64,000 bases of DNA, taken from positions 248,001-312,000 of the forward strand of contig NZ_JACHBY010000002.1 of the NCBI RefSeq assembly GCF_014200495.1, written 5' to 3'. A program made the position numbers and the translations under genes. Source of the DNA: Mucilaginibacter geliditolerans (lineage in GTDB: Bacteria; Bacteroidota; Bacteroidia; Sphingobacteriales; Sphingobacteriaceae). Of the stretch, positions 42,739 to 51,036 are shown piece by piece (within the stretch, counting starts at the first letter, position 1; the number at the start of each line of letters is the position of its first letter). The notes below the pieces were generated by a model. It was not told where the DNA came from and did no database searches. It worked only from the letters and a program-made list of their open reading frames with translations.

Positions 42739-43478
42739 TATTAAATTGTATAGCTGTAGATGATGAACCACTGGCATTAGGGCTGGTTTGTGCTTTTATT
42801 GAACAAACACCTTTTTTAAACCTTGCTGGCAGGTTTTCAAGCGCTGTAGAAGCGTTAAAGATCATCCATCAGCAAAAAATAGATCTTATATTTTTGGACA
42901 TACAGATGCCCGATCTTAATGGCCTTGAGCTGGCCCGTATACTCGACCACGGCAATAACCCAAATAGGCCCCGTATTATATTTACCACGGCCTATAATCA
43001 ATTCGCATTGGAAGGTTACAAGGTTGATGCATTGGACTACCTGTTAAAGCCATTTAATTACGAAGAGTTTTTAAGAGCTGCACATAAAGCAATGGCTTAT
43101 GCCGAACTGGTAAACAAACCAGCCTCTGCTCCTATTGCCGAAAATGATGCCATTGAAAATGAATACTTATTTTTAAAGGTAGAATATCAGCTGGTACGCA
43201 TTGCACTAAATGATATTGTGTACATAGAATCATTAAAAGATTATGTTAAAGTTTGGCTCCAAAGCAGCGAAAAAGCCCTGCTCTCACTTACCAGCCTTAA
43301 ATCTTTAGAGGAAAAATTACCGGCGAAGCGCTTTATGCGGATTCATCGTTCCTATATTGTATCTCTTGAGAAAATAAGCGCGATCACTCGTAATTCGGTA
43401 CAGATAAATAAGCTCAACATAGCTGTAGGCGATCAATACAAAGATGCCTTTAACCAGTTTGTAAGCAAGTGGAACTAG
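42735..43478 (+). CDS. LytTR-family response regulator
   Basis: The 247-residue protein has a receiver domain (about 1-120) with acidic residues in CIAVDDEPLALGLV, phospho-acceptor Asp in LIFLDIQMPDLNGLE, and Thr/Lys switch residues in IIFTTAYNQFALEGYKVDALDYLLKPF. The C-terminal LytTR DNA-binding domain (about 145-245) shows YLFLKVEYQLVRIALNDIVYIESLKDYVKVWL and FMRIHRSYIVSLEKI. It is coupled to the kinase by a 4-nt overlap and completes a two-component system. The most likely target is the divergent outer-membrane receptor gene. Confidence 0.94.
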   Translation: MILNCIAVDDEPLALGLVCAFIEQTPFLNLAGRFSSAVEALKIIHQQKIDLIFLDIQMPDLNGLELARILDHGNNPNRPRIIFTTAYNQFALEGYKVDALDYLLKPFNYEEFLRAAHKAMAYAELVNKPASAPIAENDAIENEYLFLKVEYQLVRIALNDIVYIESLKDYVKVWLQSSEKALLSLTSLKSLEEKLPAKRFMRIHRSYIVSLEKISAITRNSVQINKLNIAVGDQYKDAFNQFVSKWN

Positions 43479-43620
43479 GCCAAATGGCGGGTTAAAATGG
43501 GTGATTATAGCTCTTCGTCTATTCATTATGCCCATTCATCGAGACTCATCTTATTTTAAACAGAAATAAACTAACATTGCAGCCTCATATGACAAATATT
43601 CTATTTGTTTATAATGATAA

Positions 43621-43679
43621 GGTTTAGGTTTAAGGCATCCAAACAGCGAGTGTAAGGATGCCTTTATTTTTTCTAAACC
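43621..43679 (+). terminator. Intrinsic terminator downstream of the LytTR regulator
   Basis: The inner arms AAGGCATCC (43632-43640) and GGATGCCTT (43656-43664) are followed by TATTTTTT, and the outer GGTTTAG / CTAAACC (43621-43627 / 43673-43679) extends the pairing. The U-tract is on the plus strand, about 150 nt after the regulator stop. The hairpin also sits just past the aspartate kinase stop on the other strand. Confidence 0.65.
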
Positions 43680-43686
43680 TGAATAT

Positions 43687-45063
43687 TTATCCTACTGCTT
43701 TGTTCAGCGCTACAATGGCTGTTTTAAAATCTTCCCGGTCAATTAAAAACTGGATATTTACCTTACGCAATGCAAAGCCCGCACTTTTGATGTTGATCTC
43801 CTGTTTGGCTAATGCCGCCGCGCTTTTGGCCAGTAAACCCGGCTGATCCATATTTGTACCTAACAGACAAACCATCGCTACCTTTTCTACAGTAACCTTT
43901 TCAAAGGCTTCTTCCAGATCGGTAATTAATAGCTGATCGAAATCCTGCTCCCATATTACAATGGATATGCTATTGGCGCTGGTAGCTTTAAAGGTATAGC
44001 TGATGTTATGTTTAAAGAACAGCTGCATAATCTGCAAATCGCTGCCTACGTTACCAACCATTAAAGGGTCATAAATATCAACCATCAGCAGTTTATCCGT
44101 CCCGGTGATCACCTCTACCCTTTTCAGCGCCGAGATATACTCACGGGTAATGAGTGTACCCGGGTGCGCCGGTTCAAAAGTATTTTTTATACGTAAATGG
44201 ATGCCGTTTATCTCCAATGGCTTTGAAGCTTTGGGATGTATGGCTTCCATGCCAACATCAGCAAGCTGGTCGGCAATATCGTAATTGGTATAGCCTACAG
44301 GTTTACAATTATCTAGGCCCACCATCGCAGGGTCAGCGGTTGACAGGTGGTATTCCTTATGAATAATGGCTTCCTGTGGCTTTAACACCTCGGCAATCTT
44401 ACTAAAAGTAACCTCTGAATAACCACGGTCAAATTCACGCATAATGCCCTCGGTTCCTTTCGCGTAACCGGTAACAATGCAGATGCAATCTTTTAATTCG
44501 ATAGTAGCAAATGCTTCCTTTATACGTTGATCAATGGTAAAAGCACGCTGATCATCAAAGCCGCTCAGATCAACCAAACGGGCATTAATGCCTTTGTGCA
44601 GTAATATTTGGGTTAAGTTAAAGGCCGAATGTGTTTCGCCTATGGATGCTAATATTTCCCTGGCTGCCTGTAAGATCCCCTCCTTGCTAACATAACCTGA
44701 TGCCAGTATATTTACCAGGTTCTCCAAATAGGTTTGCGCACGGGCAACGTGTTTTTCAATAAACGCGTCGGCTACAGCCAGATCAAGCCCCAATGCTTCA
44801 TATTTTTTGTTGATCTCTTTTAATTTAATAACCAGGTCATGTAACGAATCATGGAAATCCTGGTATTTGGCAATGCGGTGATAAACGCCCGGCTCTCCTG
44901 TTTTTTTATTTTCAAGTAAAAGATTAGTCACCCCCGAAAATGCAGATACCACCAGTACCCGGTTATATATAGCCTTACCGCTTCTCTCAAATAAGATAAT
45001 ATTATCGATAACTTCCTGTAATGCACTCATCGAAGTGCCACCTATTTTCTCAACTGTTAACAT
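43687..45063 (-). CDS. Aspartate kinase (KIGGTSM-type, with ACT domains)
   Basis: The 458-residue cytoplasmic enzyme has the amino-acid kinase domain at about 1-290, starting MLTVEKIGGTSMSAL where most aspartate kinases have KFGGTS, and continues with VLVVSAFSGVTNLLL and a typical MEAIHPKASKPLEINGIHLRIKNTFEPAHPGTLI segment. Two C-terminal ACT-like regions follow (VEVITGTDKLLMVDIYDP..., VAMVCLLGTNMDQPGLLAKSAAALAKQEINIKSAG). It phosphorylates aspartate for lysine, threonine and methionine synthesis. The KIGGTSM start is like the Ask_Ect branch linked to ectoine synthesis, but no ect genes are nearby. It is a single gene with no visible operon partners. Confidence 0.92.
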   Translation of the reverse strand: MLTVEKIGGTSMSALQEVIDNIILFERSGKAIYNRVLVVSAFSGVTNLLLENKKTGEPGVYHRIAKYQDFHDSLHDLVIKLKEINKKYEALGLDLAVADAFIEKHVARAQTYLENLVNILASGYVSKEGILQAAREILASIGETHSAFNLTQILLHKGINARLVDLSGFDDQRAFTIDQRIKEAFATIELKDCICIVTGYAKGTEGIMREFDRGYSEVTFSKIAEVLKPQEAIIHKEYHLSTADPAMVGLDNCKPVGYTNYDIADQLADVGMEAIHPKASKPLEINGIHLRIKNTFEPAHPGTLITREYISALKRVEVITGTDKLLMVDIYDPLMVGNVGSDLQIMQLFFKHNISYTFKATSANSISIVIWEQDFDQLLITDLEEAFEKVTVEKVAMVCLLGTNMDQPGLLAKSAAALAKQEINIKSAGFALRKVNIQFLIDREDFKTAIVALNKAVG

Positions 45064-45103
45064 TAGTAAAAAACATTTTATTAGCGCCGAAGCTATTAAA
45101 TTT

Positions 45104-45441
45104 ATCTGTCATGTGCCAAATCAATGTAATTTCTATAGAAAAATCGCTTTTTAAAAGCTGTATATTTTTTTGGCTGAAGCCATTTTTGACTTTTATTTTT
45201 CCCGCCCCATAAATGGGACGGCAATGAATTTTAATATTATTGGGGGATGATTTTTTATTCATTGTCGTTTGGCTTCAGCCAACGGTTAAATTCAAATTTC
45301 AAAAAGGCTTTAGCCCTCCAAAGACCCGATGTCTGTGTCCTCACAGGCATCTAAGATAAATGATGCTATTATTGGGGATGATAATGCTAGTTGTCTGTGG
45401 AGACACAATCTGTCATGTGCCAAATCAATGGTAATTTCTAT
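45104..45441. repeat. Intergenic repeat island flanked by a 33-bp direct repeat
   Basis: The 381-bp gap between the aspartate kinase start and the last efflux gene is built of repeats. A 33-34-bp direct repeat (45104-45136 and 45408-45441; begins ATCTGTCATGTGCC) differs by one inserted G. Between the copies lies a nested palindrome: TTGGCTGAAGCCA (45170-45182) against TGGCTTCAGCCAA (45270-45282), with inner CAATGAAT (45222-45229) against ATTCATTG (45257-45264) and a small CCCAT/ATGGG hairpin (45206-45217). A further hairpin, GATGTCTGTG/CACAGGCATC, is at 45328-45351. No reading frame is convincing. It looks like a non-autonomous REP/MITE-like element. Confidence 0.7.
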
Positions 45442-45444
45442 GTT

Positions 45445-46662
45445 TTACATCTTCATTCCGGTCATCTTGCTATCATTCCCATTCTTAAAAATAGCCTCGC
45501 TATTCAACAGGTAAGCGCCGTTTGTAACTACAATATCCCCGATGTTTAAGCCTGAAACAATGGGTATATAGTTTTGATTGCCATTGCCGGGTTTTATCAT
45601 TTTTGATAAAAAACTGCCATCTGCATTTTTGACCCATACCTTGCTGCCATTACCATCCGTTAAAACAGCCGAAGCCGGTACCGCCAAAGCATGATTACTA
45701 CCATTATTTATGGAAATATAAGCCAGCATACCCGGCTGTATCAATCCCTGAAGATTCGGAATACTGATCCTTATTAAATTTACCTTTGAGGCTTCAGATA
45801 GCTCCGGATTAACAAACTCAACTTTGCCATTAATAACCTGATTACCCAGATCAGGAAACGAAACACTTACACGGTCGTTCTCCTTATAATTTGCGGTTTC
45901 ATTTGCATATAGTTGAGCTTGTACCCATAAATTGTTTAACGCCTGCACCTTGAGGATTGACATACCTTCGGTAACATAATCCCCCTCATGAACTGCTATT
46001 TCGCTAACAGTACCACTTACCTTACTTAATACCGTTGTGGTGGCAGATACTTTTCCCGAAGCTGCTAAAGCCTTTATCTGTGCTGTCGATAAGCCCCATA
46101 ACTGCAATTTATGTTCCGCAGAACTGATCAATTGCTGGTAATCCACATCGGGATTATGCAATACTTTTTGCTGCTGTTTTGCCAGTAAATATTCTTTCTC
46201 CGCTTCCTGCAGGTCTTCACTATAAATAGAATAAACAGGTTGCCCTATGGATATTTTTTCACCTATAGCACGCACAAATAATTGTTGTATCCGCCCTGCT
46301 ATCCTGGCACTCAATTCCTCTGCGGTATTTTCATCGGTAGTTACCGTCCCTGTAAGTGTTTTTTCAGCACCTACATTTTCTTCACGTACGGTATCTGTTT
46401 GAATACCTGCCAGCTGTAATTGCGTAGCTGTTAGCGTTATTTTATTTGCAGCCATATCGTTCATCCCGGTTAGTTCAACCTTAATGAGTTTCATGCCACA
46501 GATGGGACAATTACCCGGATGATCTTCATGTATTTGTGGGTGCATGGAGCAGGTATAGTAAAACTTGTTTTGAGTTTTAGTCGCGGCCACTGTTTGTGGT
46601 TTTTGCTTACATGCTGCAAAGCCAAGCAGAAGCAGCAATGCCAATATTTTTATCTTATTCAT
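45445..46662 (-). CDS. cusB: CusB-like RND periplasmic adaptor lipoprotein, second of two
   Basis: This 405-residue protein has a lipoprotein signal (MNKIKILALLLLLGFAAC). A heavy-metal-binding domain with YYTCSMHPQIHEDHPGNCPICGMKLIKVEL spans about residues 34-63. The adaptor body follows: GRIQQLFVRAIGEKISIGQPVYSIYSEDLQEAEKEYLLAKQQ (hairpin), VSGTVSEIAVHEGDYVTEGMSILKV (lipoyl-like), and beta-barrel and membrane-proximal domains to a Met-rich end (GNDSKMTGMKM). It links the RND pump to the outer-membrane channel and hands over metal. It overlaps the preceding adaptor gene by 8 nt and is the last gene of the operon. The adjacent repeat island may act as the transcript end. Confidence 0.92.
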   Translation of the reverse strand: MNKIKILALLLLLGFAACKQKPQTVAATKTQNKFYYTCSMHPQIHEDHPGNCPICGMKLIKVELTGMNDMAANKITLTATQLQLAGIQTDTVREENVGAEKTLTGTVTTDENTAEELSARIAGRIQQLFVRAIGEKISIGQPVYSIYSEDLQEAEKEYLLAKQQQKVLHNPDVDYQQLISSAEHKLQLWGLSTAQIKALAASGKVSATTTVLSKVSGTVSEIAVHEGDYVTEGMSILKVQALNNLWVQAQLYANETANYKENDRVSVSFPDLGNQVINGKVEFVNPELSEASKVNLIRISIPNLQGLIQPGMLAYISINNGSNHALAVPASAVLTDGNGSKVWVKNADGSFLSKMIKPGNGNQNYIPIVSGLNIGDIVVTNGAYLLNSEAIFKNGNDSKMTGMKM

Positions 46663-47926
46663 TGCCTTTTGTTTTAATAAAGCTTTCGCTGTCGGTTAAA
46701 TATTGGGCGTTTGAGGCAAGGCTATCAGTTGCCGCTAAGCCCCTGGTTACCTGTATCTCATTTCCGTTAATAACTCCCGTATCTACCTTGTGCGCCTGAA
46801 ATACAGGCCCGTTTTTAAGCCAAACAATTTGTGTTCGTCCCAGGTCAATTACTGCCGACCTTGGGATCCATAGGCCATTTATTTGCCCGGTTTGGATCTC
46901 GGCTTTTACAAGACTGTTCACTTTCAACTCATGATCCATATTATCAATATACACCCTTATCGTAGTGGTTTTATCACCATCGCGCAGGGTTGGTTCAATA
47001 AAATTCACTTTGCCATTTATCTCTTTGCCCGGTAAATCAGGCAATGTGATTTTAACAGGCTGATTTAGTTTTAATGACGATATGTTCGATCTGTCGACCT
47101 TAATTATCGCCCAAAGCATATGCGGATCAACCACGTTAAACAATGTTTGCCCTTGCTGCACATACATACCTTCTTTAATAGCTAAGGGCAGGTTATTGGC
47201 AAAGCCCGATGGAGATGGTTCACTTACAGCACCCGACATCTGGCTATGTGCTACATCATGAACATGGCCTTCATACGGACTATAAACCGGTAAGCTATAA
47301 TAGGCATTACCCGTTTTCACTACCTGATTTACTTGCGTCTGTGTCATACCAAGCAACAGCAGCTTCTGCCGGGCAGCATTAATTAAACCGGTTTCCCGCG
47401 GAGAGTTTTTTGTGAGATAGATCAGATCCTGCTGCGCGGTAACCATATCCGGGCTATAAATATCAAATATCCGTTCACCCCGATGGATCTCCTGGAAAGC
47501 ATATTTGATATACAATCTTTCAATCCGCCCCGAAAAACGTGAGGCAATATTATTAAACGTGCGGGTATCAAAATCAAGATAGCCCTGAGCTGAAATTGAT
47601 GTGGGCACTTCCTTTTGCTCTGGTATAATAGCGTTAACCGATGATATTACTGACGAATTAACCGGCTGCAAAACCGTATTTAAACTAATGCCCGAGCCCT
47701 CACTCGCCTGTCCTGATTTTTTAACCAGCGTCATCCCGCAAATCGGGCAGCTGCCTGGGTGGTCTTCCAGTATTTGCGGATGCATGGGGCAGGTGTATTT
47801 AGCATTAGTGTTTATTTGTGCCGATGTAACAATTGCCTGTTTATGGTTGTTACAAGCACTTATCAGTATAGCAATGGCGAAAAGCGCTATCGAAATACCT
47901 TTAATACTTTTCATTTTCTTTTTCAT
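46655..47926 (-). CDS. cusB: CusB-like RND periplasmic adaptor lipoprotein, first of two
   Basis: The protein has 423 residues from the ATG at 47926 (an ATG at 47914 is equally possible and gives MKSIKGISIALFAIAILISAC). Lipobox ISAC is followed by a metal-binding domain YTCPMHPQILEDHPGSCPICGMTLVK (about 44-69). It then shows the adaptor pattern YLDFDTRTFNNIASRFSGRIERLYI, FQEIHRGERIFDIYSPDMVTAQQDLIYL, VYSPYEGHVHDVAHSQ and PVKITLPDLPGKEINGKVNFIEPT. It resembles its downstream neighbour but only moderately. Its 5' end overlaps the TolC-like gene by 26 nt, indicating coupled translation. Confidence 0.92.
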   Translation of the reverse strand: MKKKMKSIKGISIALFAIAILISACNNHKQAIVTSAQINTNAKYTCPMHPQILEDHPGSCPICGMTLVKKSGQASEGSGISLNTVLQPVNSSVISSVNAIIPEQKEVPTSISAQGYLDFDTRTFNNIASRFSGRIERLYIKYAFQEIHRGERIFDIYSPDMVTAQQDLIYLTKNSPRETGLINAARQKLLLLGMTQTQVNQVVKTGNAYYSLPVYSPYEGHVHDVAHSQMSGAVSEPSPSGFANNLPLAIKEGMYVQQGQTLFNVVDPHMLWAIIKVDRSNISSLKLNQPVKITLPDLPGKEINGKVNFIEPTLRDGDKTTTIRVYIDNMDHELKVNSLVKAEIQTGQINGLWIPRSAVIDLGRTQIVWLKNGPVFQAHKVDTGVINGNEIQVTRGLAATDSLASNAQYLTDSESFIKTKGNE

Positions 47927-49139
47927 AAGCTACCTGTAGAGTTAATATTTCCTGTAAACGGTCTAATGCCTCCATTCGGGCGGCTTGCAGGTCTTTAATG
48001 CCATCCAGTACCGATGGCAGGTCGCCGGTATTTTGGTCGTAAGCCAGCAAAGCTGTTTTATAACCATTTTGCAACGCTGGTATTATATTATGCTGATAGT
48101 TATTGATCTGCCTTTTCTTGCTGCTCATATCAGTTCTTAATCCCGCCAGCTGCCCTTCGGCCTGGTTAAGCACATCCATCCTTTTCTGCTGCAATTCTTC
48201 TACCTCGTAACGGATTCCTTTCAGGTTGGCCTTATATTCCTTTGACGCCCATGGCACAATAGGTATAGTAACCGAAGCCATTAATACATATTGATTAGCA
48301 GAACCCCCATAGCTGGTCATATGTGCTGCCTGTATACCAAAATCGGGTTTACGTTTGCTGTATTCCATTTGAGCATTTAACTGTTGCAGCTCTATATTTC
48401 GATTAATACCCTTAATATCACTGCGCTGGTTTGCCAGCGCTGCCGTATCTGTAATGGCTATTTCATAGCCTTTTAAAACATAATTAGTATCAATCATAAA
48501 AGCGGTTTGCTTGTCCTGGTTCATCAGCGTGTTGAGCATGATATTTTTTTGGCTGATATCATTATTCAGCTGCTCACGACTATTATCCAGCTCATACAGT
48601 TCGGCTTTGGCTTTATAAATATTGCTCAACTTTTCCTTGCCGTAAGTGAGGCGGATGTTGGCATCCTTCAGCATATATTCGAGCAGGTTCTGCGTGTTTT
48701 GCAGTAAAGCCAGCTTCTTTTCCAGCACCACCCGCTCATAATAATATTGTTTTGCTTGCGCGATGAGTTGATTTCTCTGATAGTTCTTATCCTCTGTAGT
48801 TACTTTGGATACGCCCTGCATATATTCCTGCTTTGCTTTGAGCTTTGCCGGATTGGTGAACATCTGCTCACCGCTGATCATAAACGAACCACCATTCGGA
48901 CTAAACTGATATGGCACCTGGTATTGCCCCGCGCTGATCTTTGGTGCATCCAGGTTTTTCGCCCCGGTTGCATAAGCATTTTGCGCGCTAATGCGGGCGT
49001 CATATGCCTGTAACGCCGGGTTGGCGGTAACACGGGCTATAACACTATCCAGCGGCAAGCGTTGAACCTGCCCTTTTGCATCGGATATAAAACCAATGCT
49101 AATGAGCGCTATATATATAAATTGATATTTCGTTTTCAT
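47901..49139 (-). CDS. TolC-family outer-membrane efflux channel
   Basis: The protein has 412 residues with an N-terminal signal (MKTKYQFIYIALISIGFISDAKGQ). The mature protein is mainly long amphipathic helices and coiled coils, as in TolC/CusC, with repeated patterns such as LQAYDARISAQNAYATGAKNLDAPKI and LRTDMSSKKRQINNYQHNIIPALQNGYKTALLAYDQNTGDL. It forms the outer-membrane exit of the tripartite efflux pump. It is 4 nt downstream of the C-terminal CusA gene and overlaps the adaptor gene. Confidence 0.9.
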   Translation of the reverse strand: MKTKYQFIYIALISIGFISDAKGQVQRLPLDSVIARVTANPALQAYDARISAQNAYATGAKNLDAPKISAGQYQVPYQFSPNGGSFMISGEQMFTNPAKLKAKQEYMQGVSKVTTEDKNYQRNQLIAQAKQYYYERVVLEKKLALLQNTQNLLEYMLKDANIRLTYGKEKLSNIYKAKAELYELDNSREQLNNDISQKNIMLNTLMNQDKQTAFMIDTNYVLKGYEIAITDTAALANQRSDIKGINRNIELQQLNAQMEYSKRKPDFGIQAAHMTSYGGSANQYVLMASVTIPIVPWASKEYKANLKGIRYEVEELQQKRMDVLNQAEGQLAGLRTDMSSKKRQINNYQHNIIPALQNGYKTALLAYDQNTGDLPSVLDGIKDLQAARMEALDRLQEILTLQVAYEKENEKY

Positions 49140-49143
49140 GTTC

Positions 49144-51036
49144 TTATTCCTTTACATCCAATACTTCCAGCTTGCCATATTTTTTTAGCTCGTATTCCTT
49201 CACCATTAAAAAAATGAGCGGTGTAACCAGTAAAATATGGGTTGAAGAAGTTAATACCCCGCCTATCATCGGTAATACAATCGGCAGCATAACATCGCTG
49301 CCCGTACCTGTCGACCATAGTACCGGCACCAAACCAAACAGTGCCACGCAAACCGTCATCAGTTTTGGGCGCAGGCGTTTTACCGCACCGTTCATTACAT
49401 AAATGCGCAGGTCTTCGCGGGTGATGGTTTCCCTTGAGTTTCCCTTCAGCGCAACTAGCTGCTGCATGGCATCGTTCAGATAGATCACCATTACAATGCC
49501 CGTTTCCACAGCTATACCGAACAGCGCAATAAACCCAACCGCCACTGCAACCGACAAATGCACCCCAAAGAAATACACCATATAAGCGCCGCCAATTAGC
49601 GCGAATGGGATCGAGATCAAACTAAAAAATGCCTCCCTGATAGATTTAAAAGCAAAATACAGGCAGGTGAATATGATGACCAATACAATTGGCAAAATCA
49701 GCTTTAAGGTGTGCTGCGCACGGATCAGGTTTTCATACTGGCCGCTCCACTCTACATAATAACCTTTGGGCAGTGTTTTTACCATACTGTTCAGCCTGTC
49801 TTGCGCTTCTTTAACAGTGCTGCCCAAATCACGATCGCGCACATTGAATAGCACTGTACCTCTAAGCAATGCATTTTCAGATTGTATCATAGCAGGGCCA
49901 TCGCTTATCTTAATATCCGCCACAGATGATAGCGGGACAGGCCCGAATGATGGCGTTTGCACCAATGTTCGTTTGATCTCGTCCAAATTATTGCGATAGT
50001 CCTGAGCCAGGCGCAGGTTCACGCTGAAACGCCTGCGGCCCTCAATTGTAGTTGTGAGATTCATACCGCCTAAAGTGCTTTCAACAACCTCGTTCACATC
50101 ATCAACACTCAAACCGTAGCGGCCAATAGCATCTTTGTTTATCTGTATATCCAGATATTTACCGCCGGTTATCGGGTCGACATACAAATCCTTCACCCCA
50201 TTTACGCCCTGCAAGGCCTGTTTCATTTGGTTGGATAATGCATAAATAGTATCCAGGTTCTGCCCGTAGATTTTCAAACCCACATCGGTACGGATACCTG
50301 TTGAAAGCATGTTTATGCGATTAATGATGGGTTGCGTCCAGCCGTTTACTACACCCGGTATTTGCAGTTTGGCGTTTAATTCATTAACAATATCTTCCTT
50401 TTTAAGCCCTTTGCGCCATTCGCTTCTTGGTTTCAGCAGGATAATGGTTTCCACCATACTAATGGGCGAATTATCGGTAGCCGTATTTGCCCGGCCAGCC
50501 TTGCCTAAAACATTGGCCACCTCTGGCACACTTTTAATGATCCTGTCCTGCACCTGTAGCAATTGCTTGGCTTCAGAATTGGAAATATCCGGCATAGTAA
50601 CCGGCATAAACAGGATGGTACCTTCATCCAACGGCGGCATAAACTCACTGCCTAAACTTAATAAGAGCGGTATGCTGATAAGCAAGGCAACGATATTAAT
50701 AGTCAATGTTGTTTTGCGCCAGGTAACACACCAATTAAGTATGGGGCGGTAGATCTTTTCCAGTCCACGGGTTAATGGGTTACGGTCATCGGTCCTAAGT
50801 TTCCCTTTCAGAAAAAACGAGATCAGCACAGGGGCCAGCGTTACCGCTAAAATGGCATCAATGGCGAGGATGAAAGTTTTTGTCCACGCCAGGGGGCCGA
50901 ATAGTTTGCCTTCCTGCCCTTCCAGCAAAAATACCGGGAGGAATGAGGCGACAATAATCAGCGTTGAAAAAAACACGCCACGCCCAACCTGCTTGCACGA
51001 TGCTTCTATAATTTTTATTCTTTCTGCTGTGGTCAT
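49144..51036 (-). CDS. cusA: CusA/CzcA-type RND metal efflux pump, C-terminal part (separate reading frame)
   Basis: These 630 residues correspond to CusA from the cytoplasmic loop after transmembrane helix 4 to the end. The sequence starts MTTAERIKIIEASCKQVGRGVFFSTLIIVASFLPVFLLEGQEGKLFGPLAWTKTF, where helices 5 and 6 are recognisable. The second periplasmic domain and helices 7-12 follow (VLVIIFTCLYFAFKSIREAFFSLISIPFALIGG, VAVGFIALFGIAVETGIVMV, KLMTVCVALFGLVPVLWSTGTGSDVMLPI). Its ATG overlaps the TGA of the N-terminal half as ATGA, in the -1 frame. With the upstream half the total is 1054 residues, which is full CusA length. It is either a true two-piece pump or the result of a frameshift. 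Confidence 0.88.
   Translation of the reverse strand: MTTAERIKIIEASCKQVGRGVFFSTLIIVASFLPVFLLEGQEGKLFGPLAWTKTFILAIDAILAVTLAPVLISFFLKGKLRTDDRNPLTRGLEKIYRPILNWCVTWRKTTLTINIVALLISIPLLLSLGSEFMPPLDEGTILFMPVTMPDISNSEAKQLLQVQDRIIKSVPEVANVLGKAGRANTATDNSPISMVETIILLKPRSEWRKGLKKEDIVNELNAKLQIPGVVNGWTQPIINRINMLSTGIRTDVGLKIYGQNLDTIYALSNQMKQALQGVNGVKDLYVDPITGGKYLDIQINKDAIGRYGLSVDDVNEVVESTLGGMNLTTTIEGRRRFSVNLRLAQDYRNNLDEIKRTLVQTPSFGPVPLSSVADIKISDGPAMIQSENALLRGTVLFNVRDRDLGSTVKEAQDRLNSMVKTLPKGYYVEWSGQYENLIRAQHTLKLILPIVLVIIFTCLYFAFKSIREAFFSLISIPFALIGGAYMVYFFGVHLSVAVAVGFIALFGIAVETGIVMVIYLNDAMQQLVALKGNSRETITREDLRIYVMNGAVKRLRPKLMTVCVALFGLVPVLWSTGTGSDVMLPIVLPMIGGVLTSSTHILLVTPLIFLMVKEYELKKYGKLEVLDVKE

Noticed and set aside
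50309..50752. 147-codon open frame antisense to the CusA C-terminal gene
   Set aside because: It is a shadow of the RND coding sequence with no recognisable domain.
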